In this document: one piece after another, positions 39,299 to 49,605 of the stretch | Layout: every line of letters starts with the position of its first letter | How positions within the stretch are numbered: position 1 is the first letter of the stretch | Assembly: GCF_000825685.1 (NCBI RefSeq) | Contig: NZ_CCXM01000001.1 | Location: 372,001-436,000, forward strand | Length of the DNA stretch: 64,000 bases | Direction: 5' to 3' | DNA from: Rickettsia hoogstraalii | Lineage (GTDB): Bacteria; Pseudomonadota; Alphaproteobacteria; Rickettsiales; Rickettsiaceae | Program-made: the position numbers and the translations under genes | The notes under the pieces: generated by a model | The model's input: only the letters and a program-made list of their open reading frames with translations | The model's database searches: none | What the model was told of the DNA's origin: nothing

Positions 39299-41440
39299 TC
39301 ACATATTCAAAACTTTTAAACCGATAGAAATAGTCGGCGAAGAGGTAGTCTTTTTGATTCCTCTACTTTCGTCGGCTAGATAATCGGAATAAATCTTTGC
39401 AGTAATTCTAACACAATCTTTAGCATATGTCACCCTAATAGTTCGAGTAAGTAAATTTGGAGAACGTCTAGAGAGATCAATACGTGCACCAAAGCCTATA
39501 GTCCAATTTTCCGCTAGCTGATAATTTGTGTCTCCATAAAATTGTCGTACTCTATTATTTGAAACCTTTATACTTTCTACGGAATAATATTTTTTAAGAT
39601 TGGTAAGCTGAATAAAACTACCTAGAAAGTTAATCTTATCATAGTTAAAATTTCCTCCCACCTCATCTCTAATAGGTCTGAAATATCTATCTTTCCGAAA
39701 GCTATAAAACACTTCTAAATTATTAGAAAGATTACCTAGTATCTGCCCTACATTTTCCGTATCATCAGCCGGCAAATCTATACTATATCTTGTATTACGT
39801 GACTGTCCTAAAAATAATTTTAAATAATTTTCTTCTTTAGCAATACTAGTATTTAAGCCGTAACTTAATCTATTACCGAAATCATGGCAATCAATACCGC
39901 TATAACGATTTGATAAAAAGATATTTTTTTCGGATAATTCATATTTAGCAGGATCAATTATAACAAATTTTTTATCTTTCTTAGATAGTTTACGTCCCAT
40001 AGTAAAAGAAACTACCGGCTCAATAAGTAAATTTATCGTTTTTGTTATATTACCTATTAACGGATAACGCCATAAAGTTTGCAATTCCGGTATATTTCTT
40101 TGAAATGATTTACTTTCTCTCGTCTTATCTAAATAAGCCCGTTTAGCAAGATAAAAATCGCCTCTATCTTTTGCTACAAAATCAAAAATTTGCCCTAAAG
40201 AAGTCAGCACATTATGCATAAAGGATAGTTGCAAAGAGGTTCTAGCGACTTGTTTCCCTATTCTTTCTTTGTACATTAACGTATTATTTTCAACAACGAT
40301 ATGGCTGTTGTCATTATCATTCAAATTTATCACGTTTTTTGTATTGATTTTCGGTAATACTAACGGGTCAGTATACTTACTATCATTACTACCTAAACCT
40401 TGAAAACTTAATCCTTCCGCCGAAAAATAATCAGCCTCATGAATTTTATTTAAGAATATTTTAGAAGTTAAATATGAAGCGTAGTTATTATAATAATTTT
40501 TTAAATAAGCTTTATCCGATGTACGCTCCACCCTGAAGCCGTAATCATAAACTTTATCGGTACTAATAAAATTACCGCTTGCTATATAATGATAAGAAGA
40601 AACCTTTTTATTTTTCACTACATTTCCGTCTTTTTTTAGAAAATACGGTAATTTACCGTAACTACCTTGAAAATTCATATTATCGGTATCATTCGAACGA
40701 TAGCGTGTTTCTAGCTCATAAGTTTGATATTTACTAAAAATTCTTGGAGTGAGAGTAAAATCCATATTAAGTTTTGCACGTAGATATAGAGGTATACCAA
40801 ACCCTTTATTTTTGACGTCAGGTACCAATAATCCGGAAGTTGCAGGGGCCGTAGGAGTTGGATGGAAAAAATACGGTAAGTAAAAAATCGGTACGCCGTA
40901 TACTTCAAAAAATACGTTTTTATAAACTATCCTATGCTCTTCAGAATGAATATAAGTATCCTTAGCAGCAATTTGCCAAATAGGGTTTCTATTACAAGTA
41001 ACATCGCAAGGGGTAAATTCGGCATGGTGCAGCTTAAGATTATTTTCGTCTATTCTTTCGGCAAGTTTAGCAATTAAAAGATTATTATCACCGGAAAGTA
41101 AAATGAATTCCGATATGATCCCTTTCTTAAATTCGTCTTTTAAAACTGCTTTATCACCCTCTATTATTCTGTTTTGTTTATCCTTAATTCGGATATTACC
41201 TTCTGCCCATAAAATATCATTTTTTATATCATAAAGTAAATTATCTGCCGTTAATAAATACTCATCCGTGATAATTCTTATATTACCTTTAGCATATATC
41301 AAATCCTGACTTTCGTTATACTCCACGAAGTCGGCTATCATATTACTAATTTTAATATTCTGACCATTCTTAGAAAGATCGGCAAAGCTTACCAAAGAAA
41401 ATATTATGATAATAAGCAAGCATATTATTCGCAATAGCAT
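39299..41440 (-). CDS. lptD: LPS-assembly protein LptD
   Basis: Outer-membrane barrel that inserts lipopolysaccharide at the cell surface. The 713-residue product has a signal peptide (MLLRIICLLIIIIFSLVSFA). Its periplasmic beta-jellyroll, of the LptA/OstA type, shows DFVEYNESQDLIYAKGNIRI and DNLLYDIKNDILWAEGNIRI. The HHAEFTPCDVTCNRNPIWQI segment contains cysteines, and VPIFYLPYFFHPTPTAPATSG marks the barrel start. The rest is beta-rich. Length is near the family norm. It is the first gene of the lptD-surA-rsmA group. Confidence 0.93.
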   Translation of the reverse strand: MLLRIICLLIIIIFSLVSFADLSKNGQNIKISNMIADFVEYNESQDLIYAKGNIRIITDEYLLTADNLLYDIKNDILWAEGNIRIKDKQNRIIEGDKAVLKDEFKKGIISEFILLSGDNNLLIAKLAERIDENNLKLHHAEFTPCDVTCNRNPIWQIAAKDTYIHSEEHRIVYKNVFFEVYGVPIFYLPYFFHPTPTAPATSGLLVPDVKNKGFGIPLYLRAKLNMDFTLTPRIFSKYQTYELETRYRSNDTDNMNFQGSYGKLPYFLKKDGNVVKNKKVSSYHYIASGNFISTDKVYDYGFRVERTSDKAYLKNYYNNYASYLTSKIFLNKIHEADYFSAEGLSFQGLGSNDSKYTDPLVLPKINTKNVINLNDNDNSHIVVENNTLMYKERIGKQVARTSLQLSFMHNVLTSLGQIFDFVAKDRGDFYLAKRAYLDKTRESKSFQRNIPELQTLWRYPLIGNITKTINLLIEPVVSFTMGRKLSKKDKKFVIIDPAKYELSEKNIFLSNRYSGIDCHDFGNRLSYGLNTSIAKEENYLKLFLGQSRNTRYSIDLPADDTENVGQILGNLSNNLEVFYSFRKDRYFRPIRDEVGGNFNYDKINFLGSFIQLTNLKKYYSVESIKVSNNRVRQFYGDTNYQLAENWTIGFGARIDLSRRSPNLLTRTIRVTYAKDCVRITAKIYSDYLADESRGIKKTTSSPTISIGLKVLNM

Positions 41441-41559
41441 TTATATTAATAAATATATTTTAATAGTACAAAATAATAGCAAGCTATTGTAATATATCAA
41501 ATAATAAAAAATTTTGCTTGCTCTTTTGCAGTGCAAGGTTATTCTATGGAGATGATAAC

Positions 41560-41662
41560 CGTCATTGCGAGGAGATGCGTAGCATCGACGTGGCAATCTC
41601 ATGAAGTAGGATAACTCCTGAGATTGCTTCGTCAAAACTTATAGTTTCTTCTCGCAATGACG
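41560..41662. repeat. Palindromic element (CATTGCGAG family)
   Basis: About 103 bp, CGTCATTGCGAGGAGATGCG to TTCTTCTCGCAATGACG, in the divergent region between lptD and xseA. It reaches to about 45 bp before the xseA start, so it lies where promoters of both genes should be. Confidence 0.8.
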
Positions 41663-41705
41663 AATAGTGTGCTACTCTAAGCTCAAAAAACCAAATACTA
41701 ATAAA

Positions 41706-43040
41706 ATGCTAGACAATTTCATTGCAAATCAAGCAACCAAAGAGTTTTCAGTTAGTGAGATTTCTAATAAAATCAAAGAATTATTAGAAAATAATTTTGG
41801 CTATATTAAGGTAAAAGGAGAAATTTCAGGTTTAAAAATAGCAAGCTCAGGTCATGCTTATTTTAACTTAAAAGAAAATACCGCTATTTTAGCTTGTACT
41901 TGCTGGCGTCCTATTCTTGCTAAAATCAAATTTCCTTTAAATGACGGTATGGAAGTGGTGATTAACGGCAAGCTTTCAAGTTATGCAGGTAATTCACGCT
42001 ATCAATTATCGGTAGATAATTTGCAACCTGCAGGACTTGGTGCTATGTTGCAAATTCTAAATGAACGCAAAGCTCGTTTAGAAAAAGAGGGACTATTTAA
42101 TAAGAAACGTATTCCTATACCTTTTTTACCTGATAAAATAGGCGTTATCACTTCAATAACCGGTGCTGTTATTAAAGATATTATTCATCGTATTCGCGAA
42201 CGTTTTCCGACTCGGATAATAATATGGCCGGTTAGCGTACAAGGCGAAAATTCCGGCAATGAAATTGCTGAAGCAATTGAAGGATTTAATAATTTAGAAG
42301 AGATAAATAAACCAAGTGTTATAATTGTTGCTAGAGGCGGCGGTTCTATAGAAGATCTTTGGTCATTTAACGATGAGATATTAGTACGTGCCGCTTATAA
42401 CTCAAAAATTCCTATTATTTCCGCAGTAGGTCATGAAGTGGATTATACTTTAATAGATTTAGCAGCCGATAAAAGAGCTCCAACACCGACTGCTGCCGCA
42501 GAATTTGCTGTACCGGTACGATCTATTTTAAATAATACTCTACAATCTTATGAAAAAATATTATTGAATAATACTAGCAGGTTAATTAAATATCACGAAC
42601 AAAATATAGTAAATTACGATAAAATACACAGATATCTCTCTCACTATATAAATAATAGGCAGCAATTACTGGACGAAACCGGTTTTAATTTACTAGATGC
42701 TTTACCGTGCTTTATCGAACTACAAGAAACAAAGATTAAATCTTTTTCTAAAGAAAGAGTTAACCCTGCTAAAATACTCAATTACAAAACATTAGAATTA
42801 ACACATCAAACAGCTTATCTATCAAAATCGGCAAATAATACTTTGAAAAATTTTGAGTATAAATTAGAATTAAATAGTACGTTACTTGCAAGCCTTGATT
42901 ATAATAACGTATTAAAACGAGGTTTTGCTATAGTTAAAGGAGAAACGGGTAATTTTTTATCTTCTAAAATTACTGCTGCAAATGAAAAAATTTTTAATAT
43001 TAAATTTTCTGACGGCGAGATTAAGGTAGTTCGTAATTAA
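41706..43040 (+). CDS. xseA: Exodeoxyribonuclease VII large subunit
   Basis: XseA with XseB degrades single-stranded DNA. The start at 41706 ([20 protein letters not shown]) gives 444 residues; an upstream extension would run into the repeat. The N-terminal OB-fold has [20 protein letters not shown]. The catalytic domain has [35 protein letters not shown] and [31 protein letters not shown]. The C-terminal part is a long coiled coil. Complete. Confidence 0.95.
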   Translation: MLDNFIANQATKEFSVSEISNKIKELLENNFGYIKVKGEISGLKIASSGHAYFNLKENTAILACTCWRPILAKIKFPLNDGMEVVINGKLSSYAGNSRYQLSVDNLQPAGLGAMLQILNERKARLEKEGLFNKKRIPIPFLPDKIGVITSITGAVIKDIIHRIRERFPTRIIIWPVSVQGENSGNEIAEAIEGFNNLEEINKPSVIIVARGGGSIEDLWSFNDEILVRAAYNSKIPIISAVGHEVDYTLIDLAADKRAPTPTAAAEFAVPVRSILNNTLQSYEKILLNNTSRLIKYHEQNIVNYDKIHRYLSHYINNRQQLLDETGFNLLDALPCFIELQETKIKSFSKERVNPAKILNYKTLELTHQTAYLSKSANNTLKNFEYKLELNSTLLASLDYNNVLKRGFAIVKGETGNFLSSKITAANEKIFNIKFSDGEIKVVRN

Positions 43041-43057
43041 GGAACTTTGGTTTTTAA

Positions 43058-43158
43058 CGTCATTGCGAGCAGCCGTAGGCTGCGTGGCAATCTCATGAAA
43101 TAATAACAAACTCCTGAGATTGCTTCGTCAATTGCTATGCAATTTCCTCGCAATGACG
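43058..43158. repeat. Palindromic element (CATTGCGAG family)
   Basis: About 101 bp, CGTCATTGCGAGCAGCCGTA to TTTCCTCGCAATGACG, between xseA and the binding-protein/TRIC gene. A GTCCACGCAACAATGCC half-motif follows it. Confidence 0.8.
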
Positions 43159-43230
43159 GATAAACAGGTCCACGCAACAATGCCTTGTGGGAATGACAAT
43201 AAAAAACATAATTCTAAAAAAATACAAATC

Positions 43231-44802
43231 ATGAAAATTTTAAAGCTTTTTATTTTTATACTTCTCATTTCTAAAAATTTTTATGCTTTAAGCATAGGTG
43301 CAAACGAACAACAAGCAACTTTAGAATGCGAAGGGACAGCTGATAAAAAAACTTTGATAAATGCATGGTATGTAAATAAGCCTTACCAATACTTAATTGC
43401 TGCTTCAAACGGTCATACTACCGTTTCCGGTATGGATATAGAATTAATTAACGCTATTGCTGCAAAAATAGGTATCAATATTGAGTATAATCAAGATAGC
43501 TGGTATCAAGATCAATTAGATATTCAAAGCGGAAATGCCGACATGACAGCATGCGCTACTTATACTACTGAGAGAAGTAACTATGCTTATTTTTCAAAGC
43601 CTTATCGTCTTGAAGAATTATCATTATTTATTATTGAACCACTTGCCAAAAAGTTAAATTTCCAAAATGTTAATGAACTAACAGCACAAATACGTCTATT
43701 TAATCTCCAGTTAGGAATAGTGAAAGGTACTGTATACGGAGACCCTAAATTTACGGATTTTTTATATAATGAGAAAAATCAAGATATAATTAGAATATAT
43801 CAAAATAATATGGAATTGATAAATGGACTAATCAAGAAAGAAATTGACGGTTTCATTAGTGATCGAATTGTCGGTGCCGTTAATATTTTAGGAAGAACAA
43901 TGAACAGGAATATATTAGAAGTTCCCTTAAATATTAAAACTCCCCTACATTTAATGTTTAGCAAAAAAACCGTATCTTTAAATATAGTTGAACAATTTAA
44001 TTTTGCGATAGATGATTTTCTTGCAAGTAACGAGTATAAAAAAATTATTAAGACATACATATATCATATTCTATTGCCTAAATCTATAGATTCTCGTTGG
44101 TGCCATGTTATAGGTTTACTTGGTTGCCTTGCTTTTGCTTTTTCGGGAATTATTTTGAGTAGCAGAAAAAATAGTACTTTATTCGGTACATTTTTATTTG
44201 CGGTATTACCATCTGTTAGTAGCTGTATAATGCTAGATTTAATAGTAAACCATGATACCGGACATTTAAACTTCTATTTTACTCCTTCTTATTTCTATTA
44301 CATATTTGTAGTAGTTTTACTCGGTTTTACAATTATTAAATTATTTAGCTATTATAATAAACAGATTGCTGAAGATAATTATTTAGAACAATCATTAAAT
44401 AATATAGTAGCAATTTGCGATTCATTCGGACAAGCAACTTTTATAATTATAGGAGTTGCAATGGTTATTATTCACAAAATTGAGCCTCTAAGTTTTTGGG
44501 GACCGTTTTTTGCTTTCATTACGGCTAATTGCGGTGCAATATTACGAGATTTTATTATGAAAGAAAGTTCAATTAAGAGGATACCAAGAGGAGTTAGTAT
44601 TGAAATCATTGTATTATGGGGTATAGCTTTTAGCGTATTATTAGATATGTATGGTAGTAATCCAAATTATCATACAATAAAATATTCAATGATTATAGTA
44701 ATTTCCGGAGCATTTATTACTAGTCTCTTAGTTTATCATTTTGGTTTTCTTGAGTGGCGATTCCGTAATGAAAAATTAGAAGACATAGAAAAACAAACAT
44801 GA
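43231..44802 (+). CDS. Periplasmic amino-acid-binding domain fused to a TRIC/UPF0126 membrane domain
   Basis: The start at 43231 gives a signal sequence (MKILKLFIFILLISKNFYAL). Residues about 35-285 are an extracellular solute-binding domain of family 3 (NKPYQYLIAASNGHTTVSGM, DIELINAIAAKIGINIEYNQ, GNADMTACATYTTERSNYAYF). Residues about 290-500 hold six or seven membrane helices with the duplicated UPF0126/TRIC pattern (GLLGCLAFAFSGIILSSRKN; CDSFGQATFIIIGVAM; WGPFFAFITANCGAILRDF). This suggests a one-chain amino-acid (possibly glycine) uptake or sensing device. The 3' end overlaps xth by 4 bp. Confidence 0.85.
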   Translation: MKILKLFIFILLISKNFYALSIGANEQQATLECEGTADKKTLINAWYVNKPYQYLIAASNGHTTVSGMDIELINAIAAKIGINIEYNQDSWYQDQLDIQSGNADMTACATYTTERSNYAYFSKPYRLEELSLFIIEPLAKKLNFQNVNELTAQIRLFNLQLGIVKGTVYGDPKFTDFLYNEKNQDIIRIYQNNMELINGLIKKEIDGFISDRIVGAVNILGRTMNRNILEVPLNIKTPLHLMFSKKTVSLNIVEQFNFAIDDFLASNEYKKIIKTYIYHILLPKSIDSRWCHVIGLLGCLAFAFSGIILSSRKNSTLFGTFLFAVLPSVSSCIMLDLIVNHDTGHLNFYFTPSYFYYIFVVVLLGFTIIKLFSYYNKQIAEDNYLEQSLNNIVAICDSFGQATFIIIGVAMVIIHKIEPLSFWGPFFAFITANCGAILRDFIMKESSIKRIPRGVSIEIIVLWGIAFSVLLDMYGSNPNYHTIKYSMIIVISGAFITSLLVYHFGFLEWRFRNEKLEDIEKQT

Positions 44803-45581
44803 AGATAGCTACTTGGAATATTAATTCCATAAAAACAAGACTTAATTTATTGCGTAATTTTTTATCTAAAGAAAATCCGGATATTTTATTATTGCAAGAA
44901 ATAAAATGCGAAACCGAAAAATTTCCTTTTGATGAATTATCCGATTTACCTTATAATTTTTATGTTCACGGGCAAAAATCATATAACGGTGTTGCTATAA
45001 TTTCAAAATTTCCTGCCGATGAAATAATTAAGGATTTTCCGAATAATTACTGCAGTGATCAAGCAAGATTCTTAGAAATAAAATTATCATTACCTATAGG
45101 GTTTTGTAATATAATCTCGCTCTATGCTCCTAACGGTTCATTTGTCGGTAGCGATAAATTTGTAGCAAAGCTAGCATTTTATGATAATTTTATCAATTAT
45201 CTATCAACTAAAAAATCTTTTGACGAAAAAACTATCATAGGCGGTGATTTCAATATTGCACCGTTCGACATAGACGTATATTCACCTAAGCTACTTGCTG
45301 AAACTACTTGTTTTACTGAAATTGAACAAAAAAAACTACGTACTATTCTAAATTCCGGGTTTGAGGATTTATATAGATTGATGCATCCGAGTAAACAAGA
45401 ATTTTCATGGTGGGATTATAGAGCCGGATGTTTTGAACAAAATAAAGGTATGCGAATTGATATGATTCTTGGTTGTAATAATACTATTGACTATTTAGAA
45501 AATTGCTATATGGATTATAATTTAAGGACTCAAGAAAAACCTTCAGATCATATACCGGTAATTGCGAGTTTTAAGGGGTAG
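44799..45581 (+). CDS. xth: Exodeoxyribonuclease III (AP endonuclease)
   Basis: Cleaves DNA at abasic sites and trims 3' ends during base excision repair. The 260-residue product has MKIATWNINSIKTRL, LLLQEIKCE (metal-binding Glu), SLYAPNG, IGGDFNIAPFDIDVY (Asp/Asn catalytic pair), WWDYRAGCF, GMRIDMILG and the terminal SDHIPV with the catalytic His. Start overlaps the stop of the preceding gene (ATGA). Confidence 0.95.
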   Translation: MKIATWNINSIKTRLNLLRNFLSKENPDILLLQEIKCETEKFPFDELSDLPYNFYVHGQKSYNGVAIISKFPADEIIKDFPNNYCSDQARFLEIKLSLPIGFCNIISLYAPNGSFVGSDKFVAKLAFYDNFINYLSTKKSFDEKTIIGGDFNIAPFDIDVYSPKLLAETTCFTEIEQKKLRTILNSGFEDLYRLMHPSKQEFSWWDYRAGCFEQNKGMRIDMILGCNNTIDYLENCYMDYNLRTQEKPSDHIPVIASFKG

Positions 45582-45597
45582 CATGGATCGGTTTTTT

Positions 45598-45717
45598 CGT
45601 CATTGCGAGAAGAATTACGCAGTAATTCGACGAAGCAATCCAGTTAAAAATTCTGATTTACAGAATTTTTTTAATTATTTTCTGGATTGCCGCGTCGCTT
45701 CGCTCCTCGCAATGACG
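45598..45717. repeat. Palindromic element (CATTGCGAG family), full length
   Basis: About 120 bp, CGTCATTGCGAGAAGAATTA to CTTCGCTCCTCGCAATGACG, with the central stem AAAATTCTG...CAGAATTTTT. It lies directly behind xth and ends about 46 bp before the SemiSWEET gene. Confidence 0.85.
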
Positions 45718-45763
45718 ACTTGGTGTTCATACAGACAAGACTTTTAGCTAGTAAAAAAAACAT

Positions 45764-46030
45764 ATGTCTCCAAAATTCATGAAATTTTACGAAAAATATA
45801 TGACGATTGTCGGTACAATCGGCAATTTTATGTTTTATGTACAGGCTCATAAGATTTTCACCTGCAAATCTTCGGCTTCCGTTTCTATGCCCGCCTTTAC
45901 TATAAGTGCTATTGCTCTTTGTAGTTGGCTTATATACGGCATATTAATCAAAAATACACCTATTATAATAGCAAATATAGTAGGTTTTATCGGAGCATTA
46001 TTAGTTCTCTTAACCATAATAATATATTAA
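45764..46030 (+). CDS. SemiSWEET-type sugar transporter (MtN3/PQ-loop family)
   Basis: The 88-residue product has three transmembrane helices, the minimal half-transporter that works as a dimer: TIVGTIGNFMFYVQAHKIF, SVSMPAFTISAIALCSWLIY and IIIANIVGFIGALLVLLTII. The pattern (N/Q-rich first helix, PxF, W-x-x-YG-x-x, N in the third helix) matches bacterial SemiSWEETs. It would move small sugars across the inner membrane; the substrate is unknown. It is 2 bp upstream of der. Confidence 0.85.
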   Translation: MSPKFMKFYEKYMTIVGTIGNFMFYVQAHKIFTCKSSASVSMPAFTISAIALCSWLIYGILIKNTPIIIANIVGFIGALLVLLTIIIY

Positions 46031-46032
46031 TA

Positions 46033-47376
46033 ATGACTAAGAAAATCATTACTTTAGTTGGTCGTCCGAATGTAGGCAAATCAACACTTTTCAATAGATT
46101 AAGCATACGTAAAAAAGCTATCGTTCACGATTTGCCGGGCGTCACTAGGGATAGAAAATATACAGAAGGCAAAATCGGCTCTTTTGAATTTTTGTTAATT
46201 GATACCCCAGGACTTGAAGAGAATCCTGATAGTATGGGAGAAAGGTTAATGGAACAGACTACTAAAGCAATTTTAGAGGCAGATTTAATTTGTTTTATGG
46301 TTGACGGTAGAAGCAGAATATTGCCCGATGATAAGCTACTTGGTAGCTTTGTTAGAAAATATAATAAGCCTGCTATATTGGTAGTTAATAAATGCGAGAA
46401 AGCTTTTGATTTTGATAAAGAGTACTACAAATTAGGGTTTGATAGTATGGTGGCTATCTCTGCCGAGCATGGCACAGGCTTAATTGATTTATATGACGAA
46501 ATTATTGCCAAGTTACCTGAAGAAGAATCAATCGAGACAAATATAGCCGATCCAATTAAAGGATATTGTTTGCAGATAGTAGTTAGTGGCAGACCTAACG
46601 CCGGAAAATCTACTTTTATAAACGCTCTTATTAATGATGAAAGATTATTAACCGGTCCTGAAGCCGGTATTACTCGTGAATCAATTGAAATTGATTGGCA
46701 ATATAAAAATAATCATATTAAATTAATCGATACTGCAGGACTCCGTAAAAAATCTACTATTACAGAGTCTTTAGAAAAATTATCGGCTTCAGATGCTATT
46801 AACTCTATTAAATTTGCTAATACCGTAATCTTAATGATTGATGCTTTAGCCCCTTTAAAACAGCAAGATTTAAATATTGCAAGCCATGTGGTAAATGAGG
46901 GGAGAAGTATAGTTATAGTAGTGAATAAATGGGATTTAGTTAAAGAATTCGAAAAAGAAGCATTTCAGGAAGAATTTTATTATCAGATAAATACTCATCT
47001 GCCTCAGGTTAAAGGTGTACCCGTTCTATTTATTTCAGCAATAAATAAACAAAATATAGAGCAGGTTTTAGATGCTTGTCTTAAAATCTATAAAATTTGG
47101 AATAAGAAAATAACTACTAGCAAATTAAATGAATGGCTTAATTTTACTACGGAAGCACATCCACTACCTCTACAAAAAGGCGGTAAAAGAGTGCGTGTAA
47201 AATATATGACTCAAACAAAAACCCGTCCCCCTACTTTCAAATTATTCTCCAATAATCCGGAAAAAATTACCGATAGCTATACTAGGTATTTAGTAAATAA
47301 TATGCGTGAGGCTTTTGACATGCCCGGCATTCCTATTAGATTCACTTATGTAAAAACCAAAAATCCTTATGTATAG
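46033..47376 (+). CDS. der: GTPase Der (EngA), ribosome assembly
   Basis: Double-GTPase needed for 50S assembly. The 447-residue product starts MTKKIITLVGRPNVGKSTLF. Domain 1 has G1 GRPNVGKS, DTPGLEE and NKCE. Domain 2 has G1 GRPNAGKS near residue 185, the DTAGLRKK motif and NKWDLV. The C-terminal KH-like domain ends in FTYVKTKNPY. I reject a longer N-terminus, which would overlap the SemiSWEET gene. Confidence 0.96.
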   Translation: MTKKIITLVGRPNVGKSTLFNRLSIRKKAIVHDLPGVTRDRKYTEGKIGSFEFLLIDTPGLEENPDSMGERLMEQTTKAILEADLICFMVDGRSRILPDDKLLGSFVRKYNKPAILVVNKCEKAFDFDKEYYKLGFDSMVAISAEHGTGLIDLYDEIIAKLPEEESIETNIADPIKGYCLQIVVSGRPNAGKSTFINALINDERLLTGPEAGITRESIEIDWQYKNNHIKLIDTAGLRKKSTITESLEKLSASDAINSIKFANTVILMIDALAPLKQQDLNIASHVVNEGRSIVIVVNKWDLVKEFEKEAFQEEFYYQINTHLPQVKGVPVLFISAINKQNIEQVLDACLKIYKIWNKKITTSKLNEWLNFTTEAHPLPLQKGGKRVRVKYMTQTKTRPPTFKLFSNNPEKITDSYTRYLVNNMREAFDMPGIPIRFTYVKTKNPYV

Positions 47377-47432
47377 TTTAAAATTAAATCTTTTTAGAAA
47401 TGTTCAAAGAACCTAGCACAGCAAGATCTGAA

Positions 47433-47586
47433 TTAGATATCTTTAAGCTGTTTAATATAAGCATGAGCTAAAGTAGTTTTACCACATTGCCTTGGACCGA
47501 GAATGGCACAAATAGGAAATATTTCAAAAGAATCTTTGATATGTGTTATAAATAATAATCTCTTTCTATCATCCTTGTAATTTCAT
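47433..47586 (-). pseudogene. Remnant of an AAA-type ATPase gene (AAA_14/DUF4143 type)
   Basis: A minus-strand frame reads LFITHIKDSFEIFPICAILG then PRQCGKTTLAHAYIKQLKDI, the start of the family of ATPases with a GPRQxGKTTL Walker A. It stops at 47433, and the start region also contains stops. Only about 50 codons of a usually 400-codon gene remain. Confidence 0.6.
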
Positions 47587-47692
47587 AATGACACTTTGAA
47601 TTTACAATATAATTTTAATCAAATAATAGCAAGATTTTTCTGGGTCTTGTAAACTTTTGATTAATGATTATTCTATTAAAAGTACACAGGAT

Positions 47693-49485
47693 TTAGGCTC
47701 CTCTACCGGGTTTTCCTATCTCTCTCTGTCTTTTTTCTAATACCTTACTTGTATGCAGTCCTACCGCTTGTTTATCTTTATTAAATTTACTTTTTCCTAA
47801 ATTAACTATAGTTTCTGCTACTACTCCTAGAACTTTCGGGTCTGATAATAATTTTAACGCCGGCACTATAATTTTACCGTATTCATGTTTACTAAATTTA
47901 TCGGCAATTTTAATTAATTCAGGTGCATGCTTACCGGCTATCTTTACTAATTTTTCACCGTCTAGTTTTAATTTTTGACCCTTAGGTGTTTTGTTTAAAA
48001 ACTCATCTACAACAGGTCCTAAACTACTTGCATGTTTTGTTAATAGTTCAGGAAGGTCTTTTTCAATTATTTTATTTATTTCTGGATTATTATCTTTAAT
48101 TTGTATCAAAGTACTAATCAATTCCTTGACCTCTTTTGATTTCTCTTCCTTTGGAAGTGACTTAATTAACTGGTTTTTTTGTATTATATCGGCAACTTTA
48201 TCGTTATCGGAAAGAGCGAGGCTTGCAAGTTTAGTTATTGACGGCAGAACATCTTTTACAAAAGGCATAGAGGCATCTAGTGCTTTATGTATAAACTCAG
48301 GATCTATTTCCTTTTGATTCTATTCTTTCCGTTACTTTAGGATGTTTTAAAACATCTAATATACCCTGTTTATTACTATCTAAATATCGCGGTAATTCTT
48401 TTTCTAAAATAGGAGATAAATTATCAATAATTTTTTTGGCATTTTCAACTAACTCTGCTATTTGAGGCTTTTTTCCTTTTAATAACTCTTTTTTAATTTC
48501 AGTATTTAACCCTTCCATATTTAGGTTAATTTTAGTCCAACGCTGATTTTCTTTAAGCTGACTATAAGCTTTTATAGCTGAAGGAGTACTTTCAATTAAT
48601 TTTTCGCTAGAATTTGCAAGTAGTGCTACTGTATTTGCAATTAATTCAGGTTTAGCGATTTTTTGTGCTTTATTATTTATTATATTTTCCGTAATCTGAA
48701 CTAATTCCTTTTGATTATCAGGATTTTTTAAAAATTGTACTAAATCGTGATTTAGAAGGGGCTTTACTTTGTCTGAAGTAATAATGTCATGTATATTTTT
48801 TAATATAGCACCTTGAGATGACTCGTTTTTTTGTTTAATATTCTTATATATTTCTTGTACTTTTGGGTTTAAATCGCTTTCTAGTGCTTTAGATATTAAA
48901 TCTACTCCTAGGGTAGATAATTCTCTGACAAATTTAGGACTTATTTTGTCTAATATATTTATTTTTTCTGTTTCGGAAGTTTGAAAGTTTTTTGTTATTT
49001 TGCTAAGCCTCTTATTTAAAATAGGCGTGAGAAGATATGGGATAACTTTAGATTGTAAAATAGTTTCTTTTGAGCTATTAGATATAGTTTCGGAATGTAA
49101 AACAGAAGCACATTTTTTTATAAGCGATTCTGCATCTGCTATTATCTTGCAACCGGCTTCAATAGAATCTACATTAGTGGTAGCACTTCTCGCTTTTCTG
49201 AGGTTATTAAGCTCCAGTGCAAGATCAGGTAAAACTTGAGAAGCCTCCCAGGTAAATTACAATGCACTAGGGACATTCCCGACTAGCTTGGATAACACTT
49301 TGTATTATACCTAAATTATCTTTATTAAGATCTAGATATTGTTTATTTAACTCATCATATTTTTTGTTACCTGTTTCAGCCCCAATAGCTGCCCATCCAG
49401 CTTCAACCCAAGAAAGGTTTTTATATTCTTCATCAAGCTGTTGCCTTATATTATCAATGGATTCCTGCTCTTGGCTTTTAGACAT
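47693..49485 (-). pseudogene. Large alpha-helical Rickettsia protein, broken by two frameshifts
   Basis: Three frames join: MSKSQEQESIDNIRQQLDEE to SRECP (49485-49267); then WEASQVLPDLALELNNLRKA through ATGs near 48518 to IESKGNRS (48297); then DPEFIHKALDASMPFVKDVL to the basic C-terminus RQREIGKPGRGA (47693). The joined product of about 590 residues is almost all amphipathic helix with recurrent IxxLxxKxAxxLIxxA-like units, no signal peptide and no clear catalytic motif. I cannot name the family; a host-interaction or structural role is guesswork. Confidence 0.6.
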
Positions 49486-49605
49486 TTAAATACCTTTATA
49501 TAATATAATTTAATATTATTTTACTATAATTATTTAAAGGTTTATAAAATTTTACTTTTTAATTTTTGTTAATTTTTAAAGTCATGGTTATCTTGCAATG
49601 GTTTT

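Noticed and set aside
41441-41635. A 64-codon frame upstream of lptD
   Set aside because: Most of it is the reverse of a CATTGCGAG palindromic element in the lptD/xseA promoter region.
43120-43230. An upstream ATG extending the SBP-TRIC gene by 37 codons
   Set aside because: The additional codons come from a palindromic repeat and would mask the signal peptide that begins at 43231.
45925-46032. Longer N-terminus for Der
   Set aside because: It would overlap the SemiSWEET gene, and the family begins directly at the KKIITLVGRPNVGKS strand.
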